Source: Cyclina sinensis (lineage: Eukaryota; Mollusca; Bivalvia; Venerida; Veneridae). Taken from it: a DNA stretch of 64,000 bases. The notes below the pieces were generated by a model, which was not told the origin of the DNA, did not search any database, and saw only the letters and a list, made by a program, of their open reading frames with translations. Numbering within the stretch: the first letter of the stretch is position 1; the number at the start of each line of letters is the position of its first letter. The stretch is taken from NCBI GenBank assembly GCA_012932295.1, contig JAAONU010000016.1:29077290-29141289 (forward strand), read 5' to 3'. Of the stretch, positions 1 to 10,571 are shown piece after piece. The position numbers were made by a program, and so were the translations under genes.

Positions 1-185
1 ATGATTTACCACATTAATCACAGCGAATTTGTATGAGAAATATTTTTTCAGATGGTGGTAAGTTACACCAATGTTATAAACAAGAGAATGGGATAATTTT
101 GAAATAGAAAGTTGAAAAGCTGCAGTCTGACCTCAGTCATTGTACAAACAAGATAAAACAAAGACAATAAGCTAAAAAAATGTAT
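1..185. other. AT-rich sequence, no feature seen
   Basis: No gene or repeat structure is apparent before the first tandem monomers begin near 190. Confidence 0.5.
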
Positions 186-189
186 CTTA

Positions 190-1675
190 GATAATTGTTT
201 ATTCTTTTTGTCGACCTAGAGGTCAAGGTCAAAGTGACAGCTCAAAGGTCCAAAATGTTGATGATAGACCTTTTCTGGGCCAATACTTCTCCATGCTTGG
301 AAGAATTTGCAAAAACCATGATACATTTGTTATGCTCCCAGAAAGAGACATCGTATTAAAGGCCTGCCTTTTCCTTCCATCATTAGGTCATTCTGTCATT
401 CTGTTTCGTGTGGGGAAGACATCTATAACCAAAAAAAGGTAATGATTGCCTTGCCCAGGATGTAACTTCTCTGTGCAAAGATATAATTTTTAATACCTTG
501 GCACATTTGTTCACCTTGATGAGACAGTGTGTCATGTACAAGACCCAGGTTCCCAGCTCAAAGGTCAAGGTCACAGTGCCAGGTCAAAGGTCCCCCCAAA
601 AAAAAAGATAGACCTAGCTAGGGCCATAACTTCCCCTGCATGGCAGAATTTTAAAATGTCTTTGCATATTTGTTCACTTTGATGTGGCGCGGTGTGTCGC
701 GTGTAAGACCCAGGTTCCCAGCTTAAAGGTCAAGGTCACAGTGCCAGGTTAAAGGTCCAAAATGTTGATGATAGACCTAGTCCTGGCCATATCTTCTCCC
801 TACATGGAAGGATTTTAAAATACCTTGGCACATTTGTTCATCTTGATGTGATGGTGTGTCACATGCAAGACCCAGGTTCCCAGCTCAAAGGTCAAGGTTA
901 CAGTGCGAGGTTAAATGTGCAAAATGTTGATGATAGACCTTGTCTGGGCATTAACTTCTCCCTGCATGGAAGAATTTTAAAATACCTTGGCACATTTGTT
1001 CACCTTAATGAGATGGTGTGTCATGTGCAAGACCCAGGTTCCTAGCCTTGAGGTCAAGGTCACAGTGACAGCTCAAAGGTCCAAAATGTTAATGTTAGAC
1101 CTTGTCTGGGCCATTACTTCTCCATGCATGTAAGAATTTGAAAATACCGTGATACATTTATTATGATCTCTGAAAGAGACATCATAAAGGCCTGCCTTGT
1201 CCTTCCATCATTATGTCATTCTGTCTAGTGTGGGGAAGAACTCCATAACCAAAAAAAGGTAATGATAGCCTTGTCTGGGCCATAACCTCTCTGTGCATGA
1301 AAGGATTTTTAAATACCTTGGCACATTTGTTCACTTTGATGAGACGGTGTGTAGTGTACAAGACCCAGGTTCCAAGGGTAAAGGTTAAGGTCGCAGTGCC
1401 AGGTCAAAAGGTCCAAAATTTGATGATAGACCTTATCCAGGCCCTAACTTCTCCCTGCATGAAAGGATTTTAAAATACCTTGGCACATTTGTTCACCTTG
1501 ATTAGTTGGTTTGTAGCATGCAGCACCCAGATTCCTAACTCAGAGTTAAAGGTCACAGTGACAGCTCAAAGGTCCAAAATGTTGATGATAGACCTGGGCC
1601 ATGCATGGAAGAATTTTAAAATACCCTAATTTATTTGTTGTGCTCCCAGAAAGAGACATCATATAGGCCTGATTA
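190..1675 (+). repeat. Tandem array of ~163-bp monomers (CCCAGGTTCC family)
   Basis: The motif CCCAGGTTCC recurs at about 544, 709, 871, 1033 and 1363, a spacing of 162-165 or twice that. Each monomer carries AGGTCAAGGTCACAGTG and TCAAAGGTCCAAAATGTTGA. A related three-monomer block is embedded in the mariner remnant near 16 kb. Small open frames in this array are by-products of the repeat. Confidence 0.85.
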
Positions 1676-1849
1676 AGGTCATTCCCTTACATCTTCTATT
1701 CATAAGGTGATGATGATGTTTAAATTGCCATTCCATAACTTGAAACAACTAAAATTTAGCAAAGTGGTTTTTGTGTTTAAATGTTTGTTCAGCTGATGCC
1801 TTCTTTTACATGAAATTTACCATTTGTATTTAAATCATCTGACAGCATA

Positions 1850-1895
1850 GTTTTAGCTGACCTGAGTACTATGTGCTCAAGGTAAGTTTTTGTGA
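1850..1895 (+). repeat. Decayed terminal hairpin of a CTCACCTGAG element
   Basis: TTAGCTGACCTGAGTACTAT followed by GTGCTCAAGGTAAG is a degraded copy of the stem-loop that heads the complete element starting about 90 bases downstream. Confidence 0.55.
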
Positions 1896-1937
1896 ACGTT
1901 TTGTGTCTGTCATGATTGATGTGTGGTGCACCCTCAA

Positions 1938-2920
1938 CTTTTTAGCTCACCTGAGCACTTTGTGCTCATGGTGAGCTTTTAGGATCACCCTGTGTCCATC
2001 GTGCGTCAGTGCGTCGTGTGTCGTCTTTTACTTTAAACAACATCTCCTCCTAAACCACTGGGCCAAAGTTGATGAAACTTGCCATGGATGTTCCTTGCAC
2101 GAAGCTCTTCCAAAATTGTTCAAATCAATTCCATGCAGAACTATGGTTGCCATTGTGTAGGAGTTGTATAGGAAATCTTTAAAAATCTTCTTCTCAGAAA
2201 CCTCAATGCCTACAGCTAAGATATTTGTTATGTAGCATTGTCTAGTGGATGTCTACCAAGTTTGTTCAAATTATGTTCCCTGGGTCAAATTTGGCCACGC
2301 CCCAGGGTTCTCTTGGTTTACAAAGATTTATATTGGAAAAAACATGAAAAATAATTTTTCTCCAAAATAAATAGGTCTAGACCTTAGATATTTAGTGTTG
2401 AGTATTGTGTAAAGAACCTTTACCAATATTGTTTAATCTGTTGGCCTTGGGGTCAAAATTTGCTCCAGCCCCTTAATATGTAAAAAAGGAATTCTTTAAA
2501 AATCTTCTTGTCTGAAACCACAAGTCCTAGAATTTTAAAATTTGACATGAAGCAAGCTTTATCAAGCTTTTTCAAATTATTAGATTAGGTTAAAAGTCAC
2601 GGAGGCTAAAAATAGATTTATCTACTGTACCTCATAGAGCCTTCATTTATAGACCAATATCTTTGATATCCAGTATATAGGTTCCTTGCATTGACCTCTA
2701 CCCATTGGTAGGGTTTGAGGTCACTGGGTCAAGGTCACCATAGCTCATAATAGATATTTCTACTTTCTGTCATAGAGCCTTTATTTATTGACTGATATTT
2801 TACATATTTGGTTTGTAGGCACTTACATATTTTCAATGAAAAAATAAAATACTGCCTAACAGCAAACCTACAGCCAAAGTAATCAGATGAGCGATCCAGG
2901 GCCATGATGGCCCTCTTGTT
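1938..2920 (+). mobile_element. Near-complete hairpin-ended element (CTCACCTGAG / GGGCCATGATGGCCC family)
   Basis: The 5' end is a long imperfect palindrome, AGCTCACCTGAGCAC-loop-GTGCTCATGGTGAGCT, followed by GTCCATCGTGCGTCAGTGCG. The core holds diverged monomers of about 170 bp ('aaaatcttcttgtcagaaacc', 'accaagtttgttcaaatta'). The 3' end is GATGAGCGATCCAGGGCCAT and the hairpin GGGCCATGATGGCCC. It has no coding capacity, so it is probably non-autonomous. At least ten full or partial relatives lie in the window in both orientations. Confidence 0.8.
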
Positions 2921-3420
2921 TGGTTTTTTTTTTTCTCTCTCTAAATGTATAACTGCTAAAGATTCAATCATATAACCAATGTTTACCGGTATTATGACCG
3001 TCAATATTCGCACTCACACAATTATTGACCAATTAATTGGATAAAGGAGTCGTCCGTATATTGTTAAACAAACATAATAATAAGTGTCGTTTGATGTTGT
3101 CATAATTACGAGATGTTTGTTTACACATCCAAAAAGTATTGAGAAGGTGTTGAGACTTTGAGATAATGCCATGTTTATTCGATATTTCCAAAAGAAATAG
3201 TTTCTAGCGCTAATTGTCCTTCATGAAATAAATAGTTGATGCAACCGTAGCAATATTCACGTGATGTTATTGTTACGCGCACCGACAATGGCTGCTTCCT
3301 GAAGGAAAAACATGGACAAATGGTAGCTCTATTTCCAGACGAAATTTGTGTGCGTATTATATTCCAGTGCAAGCTTTTTTCCTCAGATCTTGGGGCCAGA
3401 CCAGAGGTGCGTTTTATACA
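2921..3420. other. Non-repetitive stretch, no gene seen
   Basis: This unique-looking, AT-rich stretch has no splice-supported open frame on either strand. Confidence 0.4.
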
Positions 3421-3439
3421 AGCTAGCGTACAATATTCG

Positions 3440-4072
3440 AGCTTTTAAGGTATCTTGATTGCACACATTGAATGGATGATCCCTATACATTTTGTGGTCA
3501 GTATGTCAAAGGTCAAGGTCACAGAGACCTAAATGTTAACCATTTACACTCTTTTAGCTCGACAACCATTTTTCATAGAGACTTCAAAATTCATATAATG
3601 GTTGCACACATTGAGTGAATGACCTCTATTGATTTTGGGGTGTAAAAGGTCAAGGTCACAGTGACCTTAACATTGAAAACCATTTCCACTGTGTAACTTG
3701 ACAATCGTTTGTTATAGAGACTTCAAACTTTATATCATGATTGCACACATTGAGTGGATGACCCCTATACATTTTGGGGTCAGTTTGTCAATGGTCAAAG
3801 TCACAGTGACTTAAATGTTTAGAATCATTTACACTCTGTAACTCGACAACCATTTGTAATATAGATTTCAAAATTCGTATAATAGTTGCACACATTGAGT
3901 GAATGACCCCTGTTGATTTTGCAGTCAGTAAGTCAAAGGTAAAAAAAAATCAAAATTAAAAGCAAATAATTTAATTCTAAAGCATATGGTTTCCTCCCTT
4001 ATATCACAAATGCATCATACTTAGAAAAAAACACCCTTCGGGCATATAGTGCTCAACCCAGCTGTGCTCTTG
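3440..4072 (+). mobile_element. Hairpin-ended repeat, TTGAGTGGATGACCCC monomers
   Basis: About four monomers of roughly 125 bp contain 'gcacacattgagtgaatgacc', 'actcgacaaccattt' and AGGTCAAGGTCACAGTGACC. The unit ends with CTTCGGGCATATAGTGCTCA and GCTGTGCTCTTGTTT. The same element lies in opposite orientation at about 26,985-27,845, which confirms its outer edge. Confidence 0.75.
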
Positions 4073-4074
4073 TT

Positions 4075-4440
4075 TATCCCCCCACCAAAGGCGAAGGGGA
4101 TATTGGAAATGCCCTTCGTCCGTCCGTCTGTGTGTCTGTCCGTCTGAAACAATTTTGTCCGGAGCATAACTCCGAAACTACTTGAGGGATTTTATTCAAA
4201 CTTCATACACTGAAAGAGCACATTGGTAGGTAGTGCAGTGTGCAAGTCCAATAACTCTACCTTGCCTATTTTTAGAGTTATTCCCCTTTATCAGAATTAC
4301 TTGATAAATTTTGTCCGGAGCATAACTCCAAAATTACTTGAGGGAGTTTATTCAAATTTCATACACTGACAGAGCACATTGGTAGGTAGTGTAGTGTGCA
4401 AGTCCAATAATTCTACCTTGCCTATTTTAGGGGTTTTCTT
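4075..4440 (+). mobile_element. CCCCACCAAAGGCGAAGGGG-headed repeat
   Basis: It starts with a short hairpin (CCCCCACCAAAGGCGAAGGGG class), then CGTCCGTCCGTC, then two monomers with 'ttttgtccggagcataactcc'. A decayed relative heads the block at 21,545. The element directly abuts the preceding repeat. Confidence 0.65.
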
Positions 4441-5532
4441 CAAACTGCAAACCCACATTATTACATTTACTTTTTAGCTTACCTGAGCACAAAGTGAATT
4501 ATATAGGAAAAACTTTAAAAATCTTCTTGTCTGAAACCACAAGGCCTAGAGTTTAGATATTTGGTGTGCAGCATTGTCCAGTGGACCTCTACCAAAAATG
4601 GGGGAGACACATTGTTTTTCCCCCGGTTGTCCGTCCGTCCGTCTGTCTGTCCGTCACAAAATCGTGTCGGATCTGTATCTTCCAAAGCCCTTGAAGGATT
4701 TTTATGAAACTTGGGTCAGATGTTCCCTTCATCAAGGCGACGTGCAGAACCCGCTTTGTGGGTGTGGTGTGTTAAGGTCAAGGTCACACTTGGAGGTTAA
4801 ATGTCAAATGCCACAAAATCATGTCCGCTCTGTATCTTCAAAAGCCCTTGAAGGATTTTTATGAAACTTGGGTCAGATGTTCACCTCATCAAGGCGACAT
4901 GCAGAACCCACTTTGCGGGTGTGGTGTCTCAAGGTCAAGGTCACACTTGGAGGTTAAATGTCAAATTATACAATCATCTGATTCAATACTGCCTGCAGCA
5001 ACTGGCTGGGGGAGACATATGTTTTTGTTCAATCAAAAACCATTTCTAGTTAAGATATTTGATGTGCAGCATTGACCAGTGGACCTTTACCAAGTTTGTT
5101 CAAATCATGGCTCCTGGGTCAAAAATGGCCACATCCCAGGGGTCACATGTTTTACATAGAGTTATACAGGAAAAACTTTAAAAAATCTTCTTGTCAGAAA
5201 CCGCAAGGCCTAGAGTTTAGATATATGGTGTGCAATATTTTCCAGTGAATCTTAACCCATTTTGTGCAAATCATGGCTCCTGGGTCAAAAATGGCCCCAT
5301 CCCAGGGGTCACATGTTTTACATAGAGTTATATAGGAAAAACTTTGAAAAACCTCCTTGTCAGAACCTGCAAGGCCTGAAGTTTAGATATTTGATGTGCA
5401 GCATTGTCCAGTGGACCTAAAAAAATAGCCCCGCCCCAGAGGTTACATGTTTTACAAAGAATTATATGGGAAAAGTTTAAAAAGTCTTCACATCAGAAAA
5501 CAAAAGGCATAGAGCTTAGATATTTATGTCTA

Positions 5533-8500
5533 ACCCCCTCTGGTGGAGACATATTGTTTATGTCTTGTCTGTCTGTCTGTCATTCCATCTGTCTGTCTGT
5601 CTTTCACACCTCATTACCACTCAATAACTGGCTTATCATTTGACCCAGAGCCTTCAAACTATATAGGGTGAATTATCTCATAAAGTTGAAGAATCTTTAT
5701 GATTTTGGAGTCAGTAGGTCAAAGGTCAAGGTCACAGGAGCCCAGACAGTGAAAACTGTTTCTGCACAATAACTACAGTTCTATTTCACCAAGAGCCTTC
5801 AGCCTTAATGGGGTGATCGCCCTTATTGAGTAGAAGAACCCTATTGGTTTTGGAAACAGTAGGTTCAAGGTCAGTGTCACAGGGGCCCAAAGAGTGTAAA
5901 CCGTTTCCGCTCAATAACTGGAGTTCTATTTCATCCAGAGCCTTCAACCTTCAAAAGTTGATTGCCCTTACTGAGTTGAAGAACCCTATTGATTTTGGGG
6001 TCAGTAGGTCAAGGTCACAGGGCTCCGAAGAGTGTAAACTGTTTCCGCTCGATAACTGGTTTTCAATTTCATCTAGAGCCTATAAAATTCACAGGATGAT
6101 TGCCCTAACTGAAAAGAAGAATTGCAGTGATTTTGGGGTCAGTAGGTCAAAGGTCAATGTCATAGGGGCCTGAAGAGTGAAAACCGTTTCTGCACAATAA
6201 CTGGAGTTCTATTTCATCCAGAGCTTTCAAATTTCATCGGATGATTTCCCTTATTGAGTTGAAAAACTGTATTGATTTTCGGGTCATAAGGTCAAAGGTC
6301 AAGGTCACGGGCCTGAAGAGTGAAAACCGTTTCTGCACAATAACTGCAGTTTTATTTCACCCAGAGCCTTAAACCTTCATAAGTTGATTGCCCTTCTTGA
6401 GTAGAAGAACCCTTTTGAATTTGGGGTCAGTAGGTCAAAGGTCAAGGTCACAGGGGCTCGAGGTTGTAAACCGTTTCCGCTCAATAACTGGAGTTCTATA
6501 TCACTGAGAGCATTTAAACTTCATAGGGTGATTGCCCTTATTGAGTTTAAGTACCCTATTGATTTTTCGTAGTTCACGGTCACAGAGCCCTGAAGAGTGT
6601 AAACCCTGTCTGCTCAATAACTGGAGATCTATTTCACCCAGAACCTTCAAACTTCATAGGATGATTGCTTTTACTAAAAAGAAGAATCGTATCGTTTTTG
6701 GGACTAGGGTGACAAAGGATGATTGCCCTTACTGAAAAGAAGAACTCTTTTAATTTTGGGGTCAGTAGATCAAAGGTCAATGTCATAGGGACCCGAAGAG
6801 TGAAAACCGTTTCCACTCAATAACAGGATTACCATTTCATCCAAAGCCCCAAAGCCTCCAAACTTCATAGGATGATTGCTTTTACTAAATAGAAGAATCA
6901 TATTGTTTTTGGGACTAGAATGTCAAAGGTCAGGGTCAAAGGGACCTGTAGAGTGAAAACTATTTCTGCAGAGTAACTATAGTACCATTACACCCAGAGC
7001 CTTCAAACTTTATAGGATAATTGTATTAGAAGAACTCTATTGTTTTTAGGGTCCATAGGTCAAAGGTTAAGTTCACAGGGACCTGTAGAGTGAAAACTGT
7101 TTCTGCTCAGAAGTACCATTTTACCCAGAGCCTTCAAACTTCATAGGATGATTTTCTTTACTCAGTAAAAGAACCCAATCATTTTTGGGGTGAGTAGGTC
7201 AAAAGTCAAGGTCACAGGGACCTGTAGGGAGAAAACTATTTCTTTTCAGTAACTGGAGTATAATTACCCAAAACCTTCAAACTTTATAGGGTAATTATGG
7301 CCCCCCATCAAAGATGAGGGGGCATATTGTTTTGCAAATGTCGGTCGATCCGTCCGTCCGTCGGTAGACACTTCGTTTCCGATCAATAACTAGAGAACGC
7401 TTTGACATAGGTTCACCAAACTTGGTTTGCTGGTTGGTCATCACCAGTAGATGACCCCTATTGACTTTGAGGTCATTAGATCAAAGGTCAAGATCACAGA
7501 GACTTTCATCCTAAAAGCGGTTTCCGATCAATAACTAGAAAATGCTTTGACCTAGGTTCACCAAACTTATTATGCTGGTTGGTTATTGGGTCAAAGGTCA
7601 AGCTCACAGGGACCTTCATCCTAAAAACGGTTTTCGATCAATAACTAGAGAATGCTTTGACATAGGTTCATCAAACTTTGTTTGCTGGTTGGTCATCACC
7701 AGTAGATGACCCCTATTGACTTTAAGGTCATTAGGTCAAAGGTCAAGATCACAGAGACTTTCATCCTAAAAACGGTTTTCGATCAATAACTAGAGAACGC
7801 TTTGACCTATGTTCAGCAAACTTGGTATGCTGGTTGGTCATCACCAGTAGATGACCCCTATTGATTTTGAGGTCATTAGGTCAAATGTCAAGCTCACAGG
7901 GACCTTCATCCTAAAAACGGTTTCTGATCAATAACTGGAGAACGCTTTGACTTAGGTTAACCAATCTTTGTATGCTGGTTGGTCATCACCAGTAGATGAT
8001 CCCTATTTCCTTTGAGGTCATTAGGTCAAAGGTCAAGATCACAGAGACTTTCATCCTAAAAACGGTTTCTGATCAATAACTGGAGAACGTTTTGACCTAG
8101 GTTCACCAAACTTGGTATGCTGGTTGGTCATCACCAGTACATGACCCCCTATTGATTTTGAGGTCATTAGGTCAAAGGTCAAGGCCAAAGGGATGTTGAT
8201 CCTAAAAACGGTTTCTGATCAATAACTAAATAACGCTTTGACCTAGGTTTACAAAACTTGGAATGCTGGTTGGTCATCAGCAATAGATGACTTTGAGCTC
8301 ATTAGGTCAAAGGTCAAGATCACAGAGACTTTCATCCTAAAAACGGTGTCCGATCAATAACTAGAGAATGCTTTGACCTAGGTTCACCAAACTTGGTATG
8401 CTGGTTGGTCATCACGAGTAGATGATCCCTATTGATTTTGAGGTCATTAGGTCAAAGTTCAATCTCACAGGGACCTTCATCCTAGAAACGGTTTCTGATC

Positions 8501-8700
8501 AATAACTAGAGAATGCTTTGGCCCAACCACAAGCAATTAGGTGCTGCTTGGGGGCATGTATGTTTTACAAACTTTTCTTGTTATATTAGCAGAACCCAAT
8601 TGTTTTTAGGTTCTGTAGGTCAAAGGTCAGAGACAGAGGGACCTGTAGAGTAAAACTATTTCTGAAAAAAAAATCAGTACCATTACACTGTCTTTAAACT
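5533..8700 (+). repeat. ~150-bp monomer array (CTCAATAACTGGAGTTCTAT family), interrupted
   Basis: It opens with CCCCCTCTGGTGGAGACATA, a CTGTCTGTCTGTC run, then about eleven monomers carrying 'tcaataactggagttctatt', 'cccagagccttcaaacttca' and GTAGGTCAAAGGTCAAGGTC. It stops near 7,297 at an inserted element and resumes at 8,580 with 'atattagcagaacccaattg'. Confidence 0.75.
7297..8580 (+). mobile_element. GCCCCCCATC hairpin element with ~145-bp core monomers
   Basis: The head hairpin is GCCCCCCATCAAAGATGAGG with GGGC, followed by CAAATGTCGGTCGATCCGTC. The core has about eight monomers with 'gatcaataactagagaa', 'ggttcaccaaacttggtatg' and 'ggtcatcaccagtagatgac'. The tail is GGGGGCATGTATGTTTTACA and AACTTTTCTTGTT. 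It is the reverse-complement relative of the monomers in the large array at 53.8-64 kb. Confidence 0.8.
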
Positions 8701-8799
8701 TATTGCAAACTTATTCAACCTTGCACCCGTAAAAACGATATTTGTAACATGAGCAGTGAGACTCAGGTGAGCGATTTAGGGCCATCATGGCCCTCTGGT

Positions 8800-9430
8800 T
8801 TCCATTTTGGTATGGCATGTACAGATTTTATTATTTGCAAAAAGGATTTTCTGGTTTCAGTTTAGCTTTCGATCACAGGTGTTAGGCACATATCTAGGAT
8901 TATATAAGTAGTATCTTGTCATTTCTTCACAAGTTTCCACCATAAATATTGTATAAATACACTGAAAATCTGTATTATAAATACTGCATATGGCGGGAAT
9001 GTATGTCCATGAATGACTAGGTACTGCTAATAAATACTATCACAGGTATGTACCAAACACCTGTGCTTTGGATTAACAAACTGTATGATGTTTTCTTGCT
9101 TCTTGATTATTTCATAAGCTTTATGTTAGTTCCCTTTTAAGGGCCCCCCTTTTCTCAAATTTTCTAAGTGCCATGGGCAGTAGATGGGGCGATTACAGTA
9201 TGTTTCATGATACAGTTTTATTGTTAGACTCCATGTCCTATGGTTTAAGATTTGTTATGTACTTTATACCATCTATATTTGCTTATATGCCCTACTTTTA
9301 AGTGTGAAAAGTTAAAAAAATCTATAATTTGCTTCTGCTGCATGTTATCAGCTTACTTATTGGAATAAAGATGATTTATGTAAAACTGCCATATTCAGTA
9401 AACAAATTACAGGTAATGGATATACCTCTA
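8800..9430. other. Unique AT-rich stretch, no gene seen
   Basis: No repeat structure and no splice-supported open frame were recognised. It could be intron or 5' flank of the membrane-protein gene. Confidence 0.4.
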
Positions 9431-10232
9431 GGATATGCATTTAGGTTTTAACGAATGAGTTAAAGTATGAATTAACAAACTTGCAAGGCTGGATTTTTGT
9501 CAACAAATAGCCTCCATAGTTTTCACCAGTATGGAACAGTACAATAGATGTTCGTGTCTGGCTCATAATTTTGTTGTGAATGGATGGTTTCAAAATAATT
9601 TGGCATAAGTGATCATTATATGAAGTCAACATGTTGCTTCAAGAAACATGTTGCTCTCTCAAAGGTCAAGGTTACCGTGGACACTTGAATTTTGGGCTTA
9701 TTCCTGATATGGATAGAGTGAAAAAGTTGTTCATGTTCATGGTTGGATTTTGAAATAATTTGGCATAAGTGATCATCATATGAAGTCGACGTGTGCATGC
9801 AAGAAATATGTTGCTCGCTCAAAAGTCAAGGTCACAGTGGACACTTGAATTTTGGGCTTATTCCTGATATGGATAGAGTGAAAAAGTTGTTCATGTTCAT
9901 GGTTGGATTTTGAAATAATTTGGCATAAGTGATCATCATATGAAGTCGACGTGTCGCATGCAAGAAATATGTTGCTCGCTCAAAAGTCAAGGTCACAGTG
10001 GACACTTGAAGTTTTGGCTTATTCCTGATATGGGTATAGTGAAAAAGTTGTTCGCGTCCGGCTCTTAACTTCCTCATGCATGGTGGGATTTTTTAAAAAA
10101 GGTGTTTATTATTATATGATGACGACACATCCCCGCCTTGATGATTTCTCATTTCTTGCCCATAATTTCAGCAGTATACTCAAAGCCAAGTATTCAGGTG
10201 AGCAATCCAGGGCCATCATTGCTCACTTGTTG
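9430..10232 (+). repeat. ~160-bp monomer array ending in a hairpin-element terminus
   Basis: ACACTTGAATTTTGGGCTTA recurs at 9,681, 9,841 and about 10,002, giving a 160-161-bp period. Two successive monomers are almost identical. Each holds GCTCAAAGGTCAAGGT or a variant. The block ends with GTGAGCAATCCAGGGCCATC and ATTGCTCACTTGTTG, a version of the family-1 3' hairpin. Confidence 0.75.
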
Positions 10233-10234
10233 AA

Positions 10235-10405
10235 AATGTTTTGACATCATTTCTCTCAAACGACATCATTTACCATAACAGCTATTTCTGCTTGGCACAG
10301 CTAAGTTTGATAGAAAAAGATACCAAATTGATTTGTCACTCAATTTCCAAGGTCAAAGATTTAGGTAAATTTTACCACCCCTTTCCAGTGAATTGTGTGA
10401 TTTCT
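10235..10405 (+). repeat. Dispersed repeat shared with 22,975-23,130
   Basis: 'atgttttgacatcattt', 'gataccaaattgatttgtca' and 'ttccaaggtca' occur in the same order in both places. This copy ends exactly where the candidate splice acceptors of the membrane-protein exon begin. Its 69-codon open frame is not conserved in the other copy. Confidence 0.6.
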
Positions 10406-10427
10406 GTTGGCAGGTGTGTGTCTGCAG

Positions 10428-10571
10428 GTGGAGTCTTGTTTGAATGTTAACAAATTGACATACATAGATGGTGAGTTTAAACCAAGCGATATGTACAATT
10501 GTTGTACAAAGATTGGGTGTGAAACCCCAATTCTCAAAGATGTGGATCTCCGAAGTTGTGTTCTTGATCAG
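10428..10571 (+). CDS. Membrane protein exon: Cys-rich ectodomain
   Basis: The exon is 144 nt with donor GTAATT, and encodes VESCLNVNKLTYIDGEFKPS, DMYNCCTKIGCETPILKDVD and LRSCVLDQ, 48 codons with six cysteines. Two acceptors lie 14 bases apart: TGTTGGCAG (exon from 10414) and TGTCTGCAG (exon from 10428). The first adds VCLQ but needs an upstream exon ending in phase 2, the second one ending in phase 0. Only the missing upstream exon can settle which is used. Confidence 0.8.

Larger units (their letters stand above)
4470..8795 (+). mobile_element. CTCACCTGAG-family element broken by nested insertions
   Basis: The element begins at TTAGCTTACCTGAGCACAAA (4474), continues in pieces at about 5,020-5,530 and 8,700-8,760, and ends with ACTCAGGTGAGCGA and the GGGCCATCATGGCCC hairpin (8,764-8,795). 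Between the pieces lie a 'GGGGGAGACACATTG' element (about 4,595-5,020) and a long monomer array (about 5,533-8,700) that itself contains a third insertion. The interrupted family-1 monomer text can be joined across the gaps, which fixes the order of insertion. Confidence 0.7.

Noticed and set aside
4574..5075. Plus-strand ORFs with repeated 'KALEGFL'-like phrases
   Set aside because: They arise from repeated monomers of a non-coding element and end at repeat boundaries.
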